From Amycolatopsis sp. FDAARGOS 1241 (lineage in GTDB: Bacteria; Actinomycetota; Actinomycetes; Mycobacteriales; Pseudonocardiaceae): 64,000 bases of DNA. A program made the position numbers and the translations under genes. The notes under the pieces were generated by a model. It saw only the letters and a program-made list of their open reading frames with translations. It searched no databases and was not told the origin of the DNA. Within the stretch, counting starts at the first letter, position 1. Each line of letters opens with the position of its first letter. Of this stretch, positions 43,412 through 51,483 are shown one piece after another. Location: contig NZ_CP069526.1 in NCBI RefSeq assembly GCF_016889705.1, positions 3,038,001 to 3,102,000 of the forward strand, in the 5' to 3' direction.

Positions 43412-45588
43412 GACGGGGCTCCGATCAGGGTCGCGAGGACGGGCAGCGCGCTCTCCGCGCGGGTTTCGTCCACCTCGGCGGCGGGCCGGCGGTCCACCGG
43501 CGCCTTGCCGGACAACGTGGCCGCGCGTTCCCCGATGGCGCGCTTCTCCGGGCCGGCGAAGGCGCCGAAGGTGCGCCGCAGCAGGGGCAGCACTTCGGTG
43601 AACACGTCGGGCGGGATCGTGCCGAGCCAGGTGTCGACCACGCGCAGCATGCGTTCGTCGTGCACGAGCAGGAGCGCCCCGCCCGCGAAGAAGCCTTCCA
43701 CGTAGGCCGCGCCGCTCACCGGCGGAATACCCGGGGTGAGTGCGCGGCCGAGGCGCAGCTCGACCTCCGCGCTGTCGAACCGGTCGGCGTCGTGCAGCAG
43801 CCGCGCGACGCGCCCGGCCAGCAGCGGCGGCAGCGAATCGAGCCCGGACAGCCTCTCCAGCGCGACCAGCCAGCGCTCCCGCGCCGCGTCGCCGAGCAGC
43901 GTGGTGGCTTCGTGGACGTCGCCGACCAGCTCGCAGAACTTCGCGGCTGCTTCTTCGTCGATGCCGTGGGTCGCCGGCGGCAGGCCGGCGCACACCCGCA
44001 TGAGCATGCGGTCCGCGACCTCGCGCAGCCGGTCGGTGTCCGTGCCGCGGACGTCGCCGTAGCGCGTCGCGCGCGCCAGCGGCGGCAACGCGGCCATCAG
44101 TTCGGCGACGTCGGTCACGGCCGCCCTCGCGTCGAGCGCCCCGAGCACGTCGGGCAAGGCGTCGCCGAGGTCACCCAGCAGGCACCCTTCGACCGCCGTG
44201 GTGATGTCGGCCATCGGGGGATCGCTCGCCATCACTTCCCGCACCCGCGCGGCCGCGGCCGACGGCACGGTGGTGCCGTGCACACCGGCGGCGATCAGGT
44301 CGACTTCGTACTCCGGCTCCCAGCTCAGCGTCCACGTCTCGCGGAACGTGCCCTTGCTGCGCACGGCCGAGTCCTCCGGCAGCCCCCAGGGGATGTCGAG
44401 CATCAGGAGCCGGTGCAGCAGCCGCGACCGCTCGAGCCCGCCGGCGGTGCGCAGGTCGAGATCGAGCTCGCGCGTGGCCGGCTCGCGTTTGAGCCGCAGC
44501 CGCCGCGCGGTCGCGACCAGGTCGGCCGCCAGTGGCGCCTGCGGGACGCTCTCGGGCACCTCACCGAGAAGCTCGCCCACGACGAGCCGGCGCGTGACGA
44601 GGTCCGCCTGCACGTCGTCGCCCGCGCACAGCACCGCGCGCGTCGTCGCGTCGACCTCCGCCAGCCCGGCCGAGGACCGCCCGCGCAGCGCCGCCAGCGT
44701 TTCGGCGAGCCGCACGGCTTCGATCACGTGCGCGGTCGAAACCGGCAGGTCCTCCTCGCGCAGCACGCCCGCGACGGCGGTGAGCCAGCGCGTGGTGACG
44801 TCGTCGGCCGTGGTGAACAGGTGGTGGTACCAGCCGGGGGAGCGCACGCCCGCGCCGTAGCCGCTGGCCGTGGCGAGCCGGCCGTGGGTCCACGGCACCC
44901 ACGTGCACACCACCTTGCGCTTCGGGAGTCCTTTGAGGACGGTCTGGTCGCGGCTCGCCGGCGGCAGCGGGTCGGCCAGCGCGGGCACGTGCCACGCCCC
45001 GCACACGACGGCGATGCGTTCGAAGCCGTCCTTGCGGGTCTTGCGCAGCACGCCGCGCATGTAGGCCTCGCGGCGCTGCTCGTGCGGATCCGTCGGCTGT
45101 TCGCCCTCGCGCAACGCGGTCATCGCGTCGGCGATCACTTCGAACGGCGATTCGGCGCCGCGCCGCGATTCGATGACGTCGTCCCACCAGCGTTCCGGGT
45201 CGTCGTACCCGCCGGCGGCGGCGAGCTCCGCGAGCGGATCGGCGCGCGGCACGCGAGCCTCGCCGCCGGCCGCGAACTGGTGTGCGGCCGGCAGGTCGCA
45301 AAAGCGCACCGGCACGCCCTCCTCCGTGGCCCACCGCAGTGCTTGCCACTCGGGGCTGAACACCGCGAAGGGCCAGAACGCCGCGCGGGACACGTCGTCG
45401 GCCGCGTACGCGAGCAGCGCGACCGGTGGCCGCAGATCCTTGTCGGCGGCGAAGTCCACAAGGTTGTCGGCTTCCGGCGGGCCCTCGATGAGCACCACAT
45501 CGGGCTGCAGCTCGGCGAGCCGCCTGACCACCGCCCGCGCCGAACCCGGCCCGTGGTGCCGGATCCCGAGCAGGTGGGTGGTGGTCAT
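43408..45588 (-). CDS. DUF5682 protein, TraB/ChaN-like N-terminal domain (inferred)
   Basis: The 726-residue protein begins HLLGIRHHGPGSARAV, continues VVLIEGPPEADN near residues 33-44, and has VVCGAWHVPAL near 195-205. The pattern of early His-His, Glu-Gly-Pro, then Gly-x-x-His resembles the active site of the TraB/ChaN/EreA (Tiki) hydrolase superfamily. This is my inference from motif order. The C-terminal two thirds are helical and lack known motifs. It lies between MoxR and VWA genes with ATGA overlaps at both ends. DUF5682 seems restricted to this kind of cluster in my recollection. It could be the effector enzyme of the system. Confidence 0.85.
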   Translation of the reverse strand: MTTTHLLGIRHHGPGSARAVVRRLAELQPDVVLIEGPPEADNLVDFAADKDLRPPVALLAYAADDVSRAAFWPFAVFSPEWQALRWATEEGVPVRFCDLPAAHQFAAGGEARVPRADPLAELAAAGGYDDPERWWDDVIESRRGAESPFEVIADAMTALREGEQPTDPHEQRREAYMRGVLRKTRKDGFERIAVVCGAWHVPALADPLPPASRDQTVLKGLPKRKVVCTWVPWTHGRLATASGYGAGVRSPGWYHHLFTTADDVTTRWLTAVAGVLREEDLPVSTAHVIEAVRLAETLAALRGRSSAGLAEVDATTRAVLCAGDDVQADLVTRRLVVGELLGEVPESVPQAPLAADLVATARRLRLKREPATRELDLDLRTAGGLERSRLLHRLLMLDIPWGLPEDSAVRSKGTFRETWTLSWEPEYEVDLIAAGVHGTTVPSAAAARVREVMASDPPMADITTAVEGCLLGDLGDALPDVLGALDARAAVTDVAELMAALPPLARATRYGDVRGTDTDRLREVADRMLMRVCAGLPPATHGIDEEAAAKFCELVGDVHEATTLLGDAARERWLVALERLSGLDSLPPLLAGRVARLLHDADRFDSAEVELRLGRALTPGIPPVSGAAYVEGFFAGGALLLVHDERMLRVVDTWLGTIPPDVFTEVLPLLRRTFGAFAGPEKRAIGERAATLSGKAPVDRRPAAEVDETRAESALPVLATLIGAPS

Positions 45589-46670
45589 CCGCTGATCTCC
45601 TGCCCCGCGCGGTAGAAGTCGGCCCAGCCGTCGCGTTCGCGCACCACGGTCTCGAGGTACTCGATCCAGATCGCGCGGTCGGCGACCGGGTCCTTCACGA
45701 CAGCCCCGTGGATGCCCGCCGCGACGTCCTGCGCGCGCAGCACCCCGTCGCCGAAGTGCGCGGCCAGCGCGAGCCCACCGGTGAGCACGCTGATCGCCTC
45801 GGCCGTCGAGAGCGTGCCCGACGGCGTCTTCACGGCCGTGCGCCCGTCCTCGGTCCGGCCCGCGCGCAGCTCGCGGAACACCGTGACCACGCGGCGGATC
45901 TCGTTGAGCTCCACGGCTTCCGCGGGCAGCGCCAGCGACGCACCCAGCTGGGCGACGCGGCGGCTGACGATCTCCACCTCGGCGTCGGCGGTGTCCGGCA
46001 GCGGCAGCACGACGGTGTTGAACCGGCGGCGCAACGCGCTCGACAGCTCGTTCACCCCCTTGTCGCGGTTGTTCGCCGTGGCGACGAGCGTGAACCCGGG
46101 CCGCGCCTGCACCTCCGTGCCGAGCTCGGGGATCGGCAGGGTCTTCTCCGACAGGATCGTGATCAGCGAGTCCTGCACGTCGGCCGGGATGCGCGTGAGC
46201 TCCTCGAGCCGGGCGACCTTGCCGTCGCGCATCGCGCGCAGGATCGGGCTCTCCACGAGCGCGCGGTCGCTCGGACCTTCGGCGATCAGGCGCGCGTAGT
46301 TCCAGCCGTAGCGGATCTGTTCCTCGGCCGTGCCCGCCGTGCCCTGCACGAGCAGGGTCGAGTCGCCGCTGACGGCCGCCGAGAGGTGCTCGGAGACCCA
46401 CGTCTTCGCAGTGCCCGGCACGCCGAGCAGCAGCAGCGCGCGGTCGGTGGCGAGCGTGGCGACGGCGACCTCGATGAGCCGGCGCGGGCCCACGTACTTC
46501 GGGGTGATCTCGGTGCCGTCGGGCAGCGTGCCGCCCAGCAGGTACGTGACCACCGCCCACGGCGACAGGTGCCACGAAGGCGGCTTCGCCCGGTCGTCGG
46601 CCGCGGCGAGCGCGGCGAGTTCGGCGGCGTACTCCTGCTCGGCGTGGGGCCGGAGGACTGCGGGCGTCAT
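45585..46670 (-). CDS. MoxR-type AAA+ ATPase
   Basis: The 361-residue ATPase has Walker A in LLLLGVPGTAKTWVSEHL and the MoxR insert GWNYARLIAEGP. Walker B is in DGKVARLEELTRIP, sensor 1 in TLVATANNRDKG, and Arg-rich LSSALRRRFN follows. MoxR proteins use ATP to remodel protein or metal-cofactor complexes together with VWA partners. The gene overlaps DUF5691 upstream (46667-46670) and DUF5682 downstream by four bases. Walker B carries Glu-Glu in place of Asp-Glu, which may still bind Mg. Confidence 0.92.
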   Translation of the reverse strand: MTPAVLRPHAEQEYAAELAALAAADDRAKPPSWHLSPWAVVTYLLGGTLPDGTEITPKYVGPRRLIEVAVATLATDRALLLLGVPGTAKTWVSEHLSAAVSGDSTLLVQGTAGTAEEQIRYGWNYARLIAEGPSDRALVESPILRAMRDGKVARLEELTRIPADVQDSLITILSEKTLPIPELGTEVQARPGFTLVATANNRDKGVNELSSALRRRFNTVVLPLPDTADAEVEIVSRRVAQLGASLALPAEAVELNEIRRVVTVFRELRAGRTEDGRTAVKTPSGTLSTAEAISVLTGGLALAAHFGDGVLRAQDVAAGIHGAVVKDPVADRAIWIEYLETVVRERDGWADFYRAGQEISG

Positions 46671-48109
46671 GAGAGCTCCTCGTGCATTTCGCGGCGGAAG
46701 GTCAGGGTTTCGGCGACACCCCGCCGCCACGGGGCGGCCTCGCCGGGGTGCGGGATCGCGGTCAGGCGGTGGCGCAGGCACGCGGGTGGCACGGCTTTGG
46801 CGATGAGCGCGGCGGCGTGGGCCACCAGCCGGTGGTCCTGCTGCGCGGCGACCCAGTCGAGCAGCACGCGGCCCAGCTCTTCGGGCCACGGCTGCGGCAG
46901 GTCGAGGATCAGGCGCGTGAGCGCCTCGATCTTGAGGCCCCGCGCCAGTTTCGCGACGGTGGCGGCCTGCTTCGCCGGTGGCAGCACCCCGATCAGAGCG
47001 GCCGTGCCCCGGCTGCCGGGTTCGGCTTCGACGAGCGCCTGCGCCCACGCTTCGTCGCGCTGCCGGATCGCCGCCGTGGCCCAGCTCTCCCGGATGACCG
47101 CCAGCGGCGCGCCCTCCACGAGCAGGCCCACGAGATCGGCCGGTGTGCCGAACTCCGCCCAGAACGCCAGGGGAGTCGCGGCGACGATCGCCCGCAGCCG
47201 CGCCGTGTCCTGGCCCGGCCCGTGGGGCACGCGGACGCCGTCGCGCACCAGCGTTTCGTCGGCTCCGGGCGGGGTGAAGACCAGGACGCCCGCTCGCCGC
47301 GACCGCTGCCGCACGGTGACGCACTGGCGCAGGCGCGCCGCCATCCGCTCGCCGAACCCGGTGCCCGGCAACGCGCCCAGCAGCCGCACGGCCGTGTCCC
47401 GCACGGCGGCCGCGCGATCGCCGAGCGCCGCGTCGAGGAACCGCTCGTCGTCCGGGGTCAGGTGCCCGCCCAACAGCGTGAGGAACGTCGCCCGCAGGTC
47501 CGCCGGCTCGCTGCGCCACGTGGCCGTCAGCGCCTCCCGCGCGGCCGCCGGCTCCTTCGCCAGCGCGCGCTCGAGCCATGCCTGCCGCTGCGCCGGCGTG
47601 CCGTACTGCCACGCGTCGTCCCCGGCGTCGTCCGCCACCGCGACGAGGAACGCCCAGTCGGAGTTGCGCTCGCCCAGCCACGCACCGACCGGCCCCGCCA
47701 GCTCCGCCAGCGGTGCGCGCAGCGCCACCCGCGCCCGCGCGGCGTCGGCCAGCACCGGGATCTGCTCGGGCGCCACGCGGAAACCTCTGCGCGCCGCAGT
47801 CTGCAGCCACTCCTCCAGCAGTTCCGGGCGGTTGGTGTGCACCAGCCGCGCCAGCCGTTCCCGCGCCAGTGGCGGCACGAACGGTCGTGCGTCCGGTTTC
47901 GCCGGCTCTTCCCGGCGGATGCCGGTCAGCGGTTGCCGACCCGCGCGCCGGTAGTTGGTGAGCAGCGCCGCCGTGGTGAGCACGGCGTCGGCCTGGTCTC
48001 CGGGTCCACGCGCCACGGCGCGCACCGCGTCCGGGAGCCCGGACGGATCGAGGGCGCGGCGCCGGGTGCCGAGCAGCGCGGTGCCGACGAGGTCTTCCCA
48101 TGCCTTCAT
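46667..48109 (-). CDS. DUF5691 helical-repeat protein
   Basis: The 480-residue protein opens AWEDLVGTALLGTRRRALD and is almost entirely helical. Several stretches resemble HEAT-like repeats, for example LRATFLTLLGGHLTPDDERF and AAAVRDTAVRLLGALPG. It contains no catalytic motif that I can see, so a scaffold or substrate-recognition role is likely. Its stop overlaps the MoxR start, and its own ATG lies 50 bases after the SWIM gene. It therefore belongs to the same transcription unit. Confidence 0.82.
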   Translation of the reverse strand: MKAWEDLVGTALLGTRRRALDPSGLPDAVRAVARGPGDQADAVLTTAALLTNYRRAGRQPLTGIRREEPAKPDARPFVPPLARERLARLVHTNRPELLEEWLQTAARRGFRVAPEQIPVLADAARARVALRAPLAELAGPVGAWLGERNSDWAFLVAVADDAGDDAWQYGTPAQRQAWLERALAKEPAAAREALTATWRSEPADLRATFLTLLGGHLTPDDERFLDAALGDRAAAVRDTAVRLLGALPGTGFGERMAARLRQCVTVRQRSRRAGVLVFTPPGADETLVRDGVRVPHGPGQDTARLRAIVAATPLAFWAEFGTPADLVGLLVEGAPLAVIRESWATAAIRQRDEAWAQALVEAEPGSRGTAALIGVLPPAKQAATVAKLARGLKIEALTRLILDLPQPWPEELGRVLLDWVAAQQDHRLVAHAAALIAKAVPPACLRHRLTAIPHPGEAAPWRRGVAETLTFRREMHEELS

Positions 48110-48158
48110 CGGACGACCGCCGTCCGGAGTTCTTCGCGCGATGGCCGGGGGAGCACAG

Positions 48159-49472
48159 TCACAGGCGCACCACACCGTTCTGGTGCCAGCACGTGAGTGG
48201 ACGCAAGCCGGCGGACGTGAGCTCCGCGGCGAGTGTCACGGGGTGGTCGGCGGCGAGGGCGAGCAGCGGCCAGGGATCGGCCGAGGGCAGCAGGGGCAGC
48301 GCGGCACCGTCCACATCGGACAGGGCCCAGCCGTCGGGGTGACGGGCCGGGGTGAGGTCGGACAGGAGCACCGGCCAGCGGTCCAGCCACGGGTCCGCGG
48401 CGAGCGCGGCGGCGTGCGCGGCCAAGGCGCCCGCGACGGTGTCGCCGCGCGGAGCCGGGGTGGGCACGGCTTCGGTGCGGTCGGCTACGAGCGCCCGCAA
48501 CGGCAGCGCCCCCGGGTAGAAGGCGAGTTCACCCGGCACGACGTAACCGGGCGGCAGTGAGCTGTCGAGCGGCCGCCCGGGCGGGGCGAACGACAGGACG
48601 AGCGCCACGCGGCCGGAGTTGCGCCCGCGCAGCCACGTGCGGCGGCTGCGCAACGCGTCCTGCTCCTCGTCGACGGCACCGGCCACGAGCCACTGGTCGG
48701 CCACGCGCTCGCCCGACTCCAGCACCTGCGCCGTGCCCGCCGGGAAGCCCACGCGCGAGCGCACCGTGTCGGCCAGCCCAGCCGGCAGCTCGTCCAGCCG
48801 CGCCGCCGCCCCGGCGAGCACGTAGAGCAGCGCCAGTTCGGCCAGCAGCTCACCCGGCCAGTCGCGGCCACGGCCGATCAGCCCGGACGCGCGCCGCAGG
48901 CCGCTCGCCAGCCCCGGTGCCTGCGCGTCGACCATTCGCGCGGCGACCGCGCGCAGTTCGTCTCCACCGCCGCGTTCGAAGCCGGCGAACCCGGCGCCGA
49001 CGCGGTCGGTGAGCCAGCCGCGCAGCTCGGCCGCTCCTGCCGTGACGCGCGCGAGCCGTTCCTGCGCGCGCTTCGCCGCGGCTTCGAGGTCCTTCGGCCC
49101 GTCGGTCTTCCGCTCGGTGCGCGCCACCCGCGCGGAGCGCTCGTCGAGCCAGGCCCGCACGTGGTCGGGTTCGTCCGCGGCGTCGGGTACCTGCCCCGCC
49201 GACCACAGCAGCAACAGGCCCAGTGCGTGCTTGCACGGGAACTTCCTGCTGGGACACGAGCACCGGAAAGCGGGCCCGGCCAGCTCCACCGCCGTCTGGT
49301 ACGGCTTCGCGCCACTGCCCTGGCACGCACCCCACACCGCGCGCGCCGACGCGCCGGTGCGCGACCACTTCGCCGGCGTCGCGAGCCCGCGCCCAGCCTT
49401 GGCCGACGCCGGGTCCGGCGCCAGTCCGGCGACCCGCCCGGGGTCCCAGCGCGCTGCCACCTGTTCGGCCAC
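48159..49472 (-). CDS. SWIM zinc-finger protein heading the MoxR/DUF5682 cluster
   Basis: The 437-residue protein carries the SWIM motif C-x-C-x-n-C-x-H in FRCSCPSRKFPCKHALGLLL near residues 69-88. SWIM fingers bind DNA, RNA or protein. The remainder is helical and Ala-rich, with a C-terminal segment (RHPDGWALSDVDGAALPLLP) of unknown fold. The GTG start at 49472 has AAGGAA upstream. It is transcribed first and could direct the MoxR-VWA-DUF5682 machinery to nucleic acid. That idea is inference. Confidence 0.86.
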   Translation of the reverse strand: MAEQVAARWDPGRVAGLAPDPASAKAGRGLATPAKWSRTGASARAVWGACQGSGAKPYQTAVELAGPAFRCSCPSRKFPCKHALGLLLLWSAGQVPDAADEPDHVRAWLDERSARVARTERKTDGPKDLEAAAKRAQERLARVTAGAAELRGWLTDRVGAGFAGFERGGGDELRAVAARMVDAQAPGLASGLRRASGLIGRGRDWPGELLAELALLYVLAGAAARLDELPAGLADTVRSRVGFPAGTAQVLESGERVADQWLVAGAVDEEQDALRSRRTWLRGRNSGRVALVLSFAPPGRPLDSSLPPGYVVPGELAFYPGALPLRALVADRTEAVPTPAPRGDTVAGALAAHAAALAADPWLDRWPVLLSDLTPARHPDGWALSDVDGAALPLLPSADPWPLLALAADHPVTLAAELTSAGLRPLTCWHQNGVVRL

Positions 49473-49583
49473 GTTTTCCTTGCCGCTTCCGGTTTTCCGA
49501 CCCCTGGCGGGGCTGACCGGAAAAGCATCTCATCCGCCACCGACAGTTTCCGCCCGCACCGGCGCCCCGCTGAAAAACGCACA

Positions 49584-49619
49584 AAAACGCCGGGCCGCAG
49601 GGGAGCGGCCCGGCGTTTT
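49584..49619 (-). terminator. Intrinsic terminator of the sulfoquinovose synthase-like gene
   Basis: Arms of 15 bases (49584-49598 and 49605-49619) are perfectly complementary around a 6-base loop. The outer A-T pairs give a U-tract on both strands. It separates the upstream minus-strand gene from the SWIM cluster. Confidence 0.85.
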
Positions 49620-49640
49620 CAGCGTGCGGGAGCAAGCGCG

Positions 49641-50795
49641 TCAGGACTTGATCGCACCGCGCCAGCGAACGGTCGGGCGCAGGCGCTCGTCGTTCACGCG
49701 GTGCTTGTTCGAGCCGACGATGTCGAACAGCGACTCGATGAGCGTGTCCGACAGCAGGTGCGGCTGCAGACCCAGCTCCACGAGGCCGGTGTGCTTCACG
49801 TTGTAGTAGTGCTCGGCCTGCTCCACCCGCGGGTTGTCCAGGTTCTCGATCTGGACCGGGCCGGGGAAGGTGTTCGCCACGATCTCGGCGATCTTCGCCA
49901 CCGAGTAGCTCTCGGTCATCTGGTTGAACACGCGGAACTCGCCGCGGTCGGCCGGGTTCTCCACGGCGAGCCGGATGCACTCCACGGTGTCGCGGATGTC
50001 GAGCAGGCCGCGCGTCTGCCCGCCCTTGCCGTACACGGTCAGCGGCTGGCCCAGCACCGCCTGGATGACGAAGCGGTTGAGCACGGTGCCGAACACCGCG
50101 TCGTAGTCGAACCGGGTCGCCAGGCGCGGGTCGAGCGCGGTCTGCGGGGTCTGCTGGCCGTACACGACACCCTGGTTGAGGTCGGTGGCCCGCAGGTCCC
50201 AGATCCGGCACGCGAACTCGATGTTGTGGGAGTCGTGCACCTTCGAGAGGTGGTAGAAGGAGCCCGGCTTCTTCGGGTAGAGCACGCGGTCCTTGCGGCC
50301 GTTGTGCTCGACCTCGAGCCAGCCCTCTTCGATGTCGATGTTGGGCGTGCCGTACTCGCCCATGGTGCCGAGCTTCACCAGGTGGATGTCCGGGTTGATC
50401 TCGGCGATCGCGTAGAGCACGTTCAGGTTGCCGACGACGTTGTTCTGCTGGGTGTAGACAGCGTGCTCGCGGTCGATCATCGAGTAGGGAGCGGACCGCT
50501 GCTCGGCGAAGTGCACGATCGTGTCGGGCGCGAAGTCGCGCACGGCCGAGTAGGTGAACTCGGCGTCGCACAGGTCACCCTCGAACACGGTGAGCTTCTT
50601 GCCCGAAACCTCCTCCCACGCCGCGACCCGGGTGGGCAGGTCTTCGATGGGGACGAGACTTTCGGCTTGGAGTTCTTCGTCGTACTTCCGACGGGCGTAG
50701 TTGTCCAGAACAGCCACTTCGTGGCCTTTGTCCGACAAGTGCAACGCCGTGGGCCAGCCGAGGTAGCCGTCACCGCCGAGAACCAGCACTCGCAT
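49641..50795 (-). CDS. UDP-sulfoquinovose synthase-like NAD-dependent enzyme
   Basis: The 384-residue extended SDR protein matches the SQD1 pattern. It shows VLGGDGYLGWPTALHLS at the NAD site, TMGEYGTPNIDIEEG with the catalytic Thr, and SFYHLSKVHDSHN with Tyr-x3-Lys. The downstream sequence LNQGVVYG also fits. SQD1 makes UDP-sulfoquinovose from UDP-glucose and sulfite. No sulfoquinovosyl transferase of the classical SQD2 type is visible nearby. The sulfonated sugar, if made, may go to another glycolipid or glycan through the GtrA and glycosyltransferase genes that follow. The ATG at 50795 is clear. Confidence 0.85.
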   Translation of the reverse strand: MRVLVLGGDGYLGWPTALHLSDKGHEVAVLDNYARRKYDEELQAESLVPIEDLPTRVAAWEEVSGKKLTVFEGDLCDAEFTYSAVRDFAPDTIVHFAEQRSAPYSMIDREHAVYTQQNNVVGNLNVLYAIAEINPDIHLVKLGTMGEYGTPNIDIEEGWLEVEHNGRKDRVLYPKKPGSFYHLSKVHDSHNIEFACRIWDLRATDLNQGVVYGQQTPQTALDPRLATRFDYDAVFGTVLNRFVIQAVLGQPLTVYGKGGQTRGLLDIRDTVECIRLAVENPADRGEFRVFNQMTESYSVAKIAEIVANTFPGPVQIENLDNPRVEQAEHYYNVKHTGLVELGLQPHLLSDTLIESLFDIVGSNKHRVNDERLRPTVRWRGAIKS

Positions 50796-50976
50796 TGAGG
50801 AGCCTTTCCGTATCGTTTACGCGACAAGCACGCTGATTCCTCTTTGTACATGACGCCTTGAACACGTCCGAACCTATCGACCAGGTGCTGATGATCACCT
50901 GGCAGACAGCTGTGAATCTTCTGTGCGTCGGGGGGCCGGACGGCAGGCCGATCGGCCCGGGGGGAAACTGGGGGTC

Positions 50977-51483
50977 ATGACGACGGTAACCAACCCGGTG
51001 AAACCTCGCACGACAGAGGAATCACCCCGGCCCCGGCGTCGCCTCCTCGGCAGGTTCTTCCGCGCGGCCACCAGTTCGGTCGCGGCGACCCTGCTCAGCC
51101 AGGCGGCGTTGCTGACGGTGCTCGCGCTCGGCGGCGCGCCGTGGCTGGCCAGTGCGTTCGCGTTCGCCGCGGGCGCGGTGCTGAACTTCTTCCTCACCCG
51201 CCGCTGGGTCTGGGGCCGGCGCGGCCGCCCCGAGGTGGGCCGGGAACTGCTGCCCTACGTCGTCGTCATCTCGCTCGGTGGGCTCGCGTCCGTGGGCCTG
51301 ACCACGCTGACCGGCCACCTGCTCGCGCCGCTGGCCCTGCCGCACGTCTGGTGGGTCGTGCTGATCGACGGAGCGTACGTGTTCAGTTACGCGCTGGTGT
51401 TCCTGGTGAAGTTCACGATGCTCGACCGCTTCGTGTTCGCCCGCGGCGCAGCACGTATCCCCGCCACCACGTCCCGGTCATGA
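50977..51483 (+). CDS. GtrA-family membrane protein
   Basis: The 168-residue protein has a basic N-terminal tail and four membrane segments (SVAATLLSQAALLTVLAL, LASAFAFAAGAVLNFFL, YVVVISLGGLASVGLTTL, VVLIDGAYVFSYALVFLV). GtrA proteins are thought to flip polyprenyl-phosphate sugars across the membrane. The motif NFFLTRRWVW is typical. ATG at 50977 is preferred over upstream starts because it follows GGGG and the extra residues are not conserved in type. Its last 71 bases overlap the convergent glycosyltransferase gene. Confidence 0.88.
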   Translation: MTTVTNPVKPRTTEESPRPRRRLLGRFFRAATSSVAATLLSQAALLTVLALGGAPWLASAFAFAAGAVLNFFLTRRWVWGRRGRPEVGRELLPYVVVISLGGLASVGLTTLTGHLLAPLALPHVWWVVLIDGAYVFSYALVFLVKFTMLDRFVFARGAARIPATTSRS

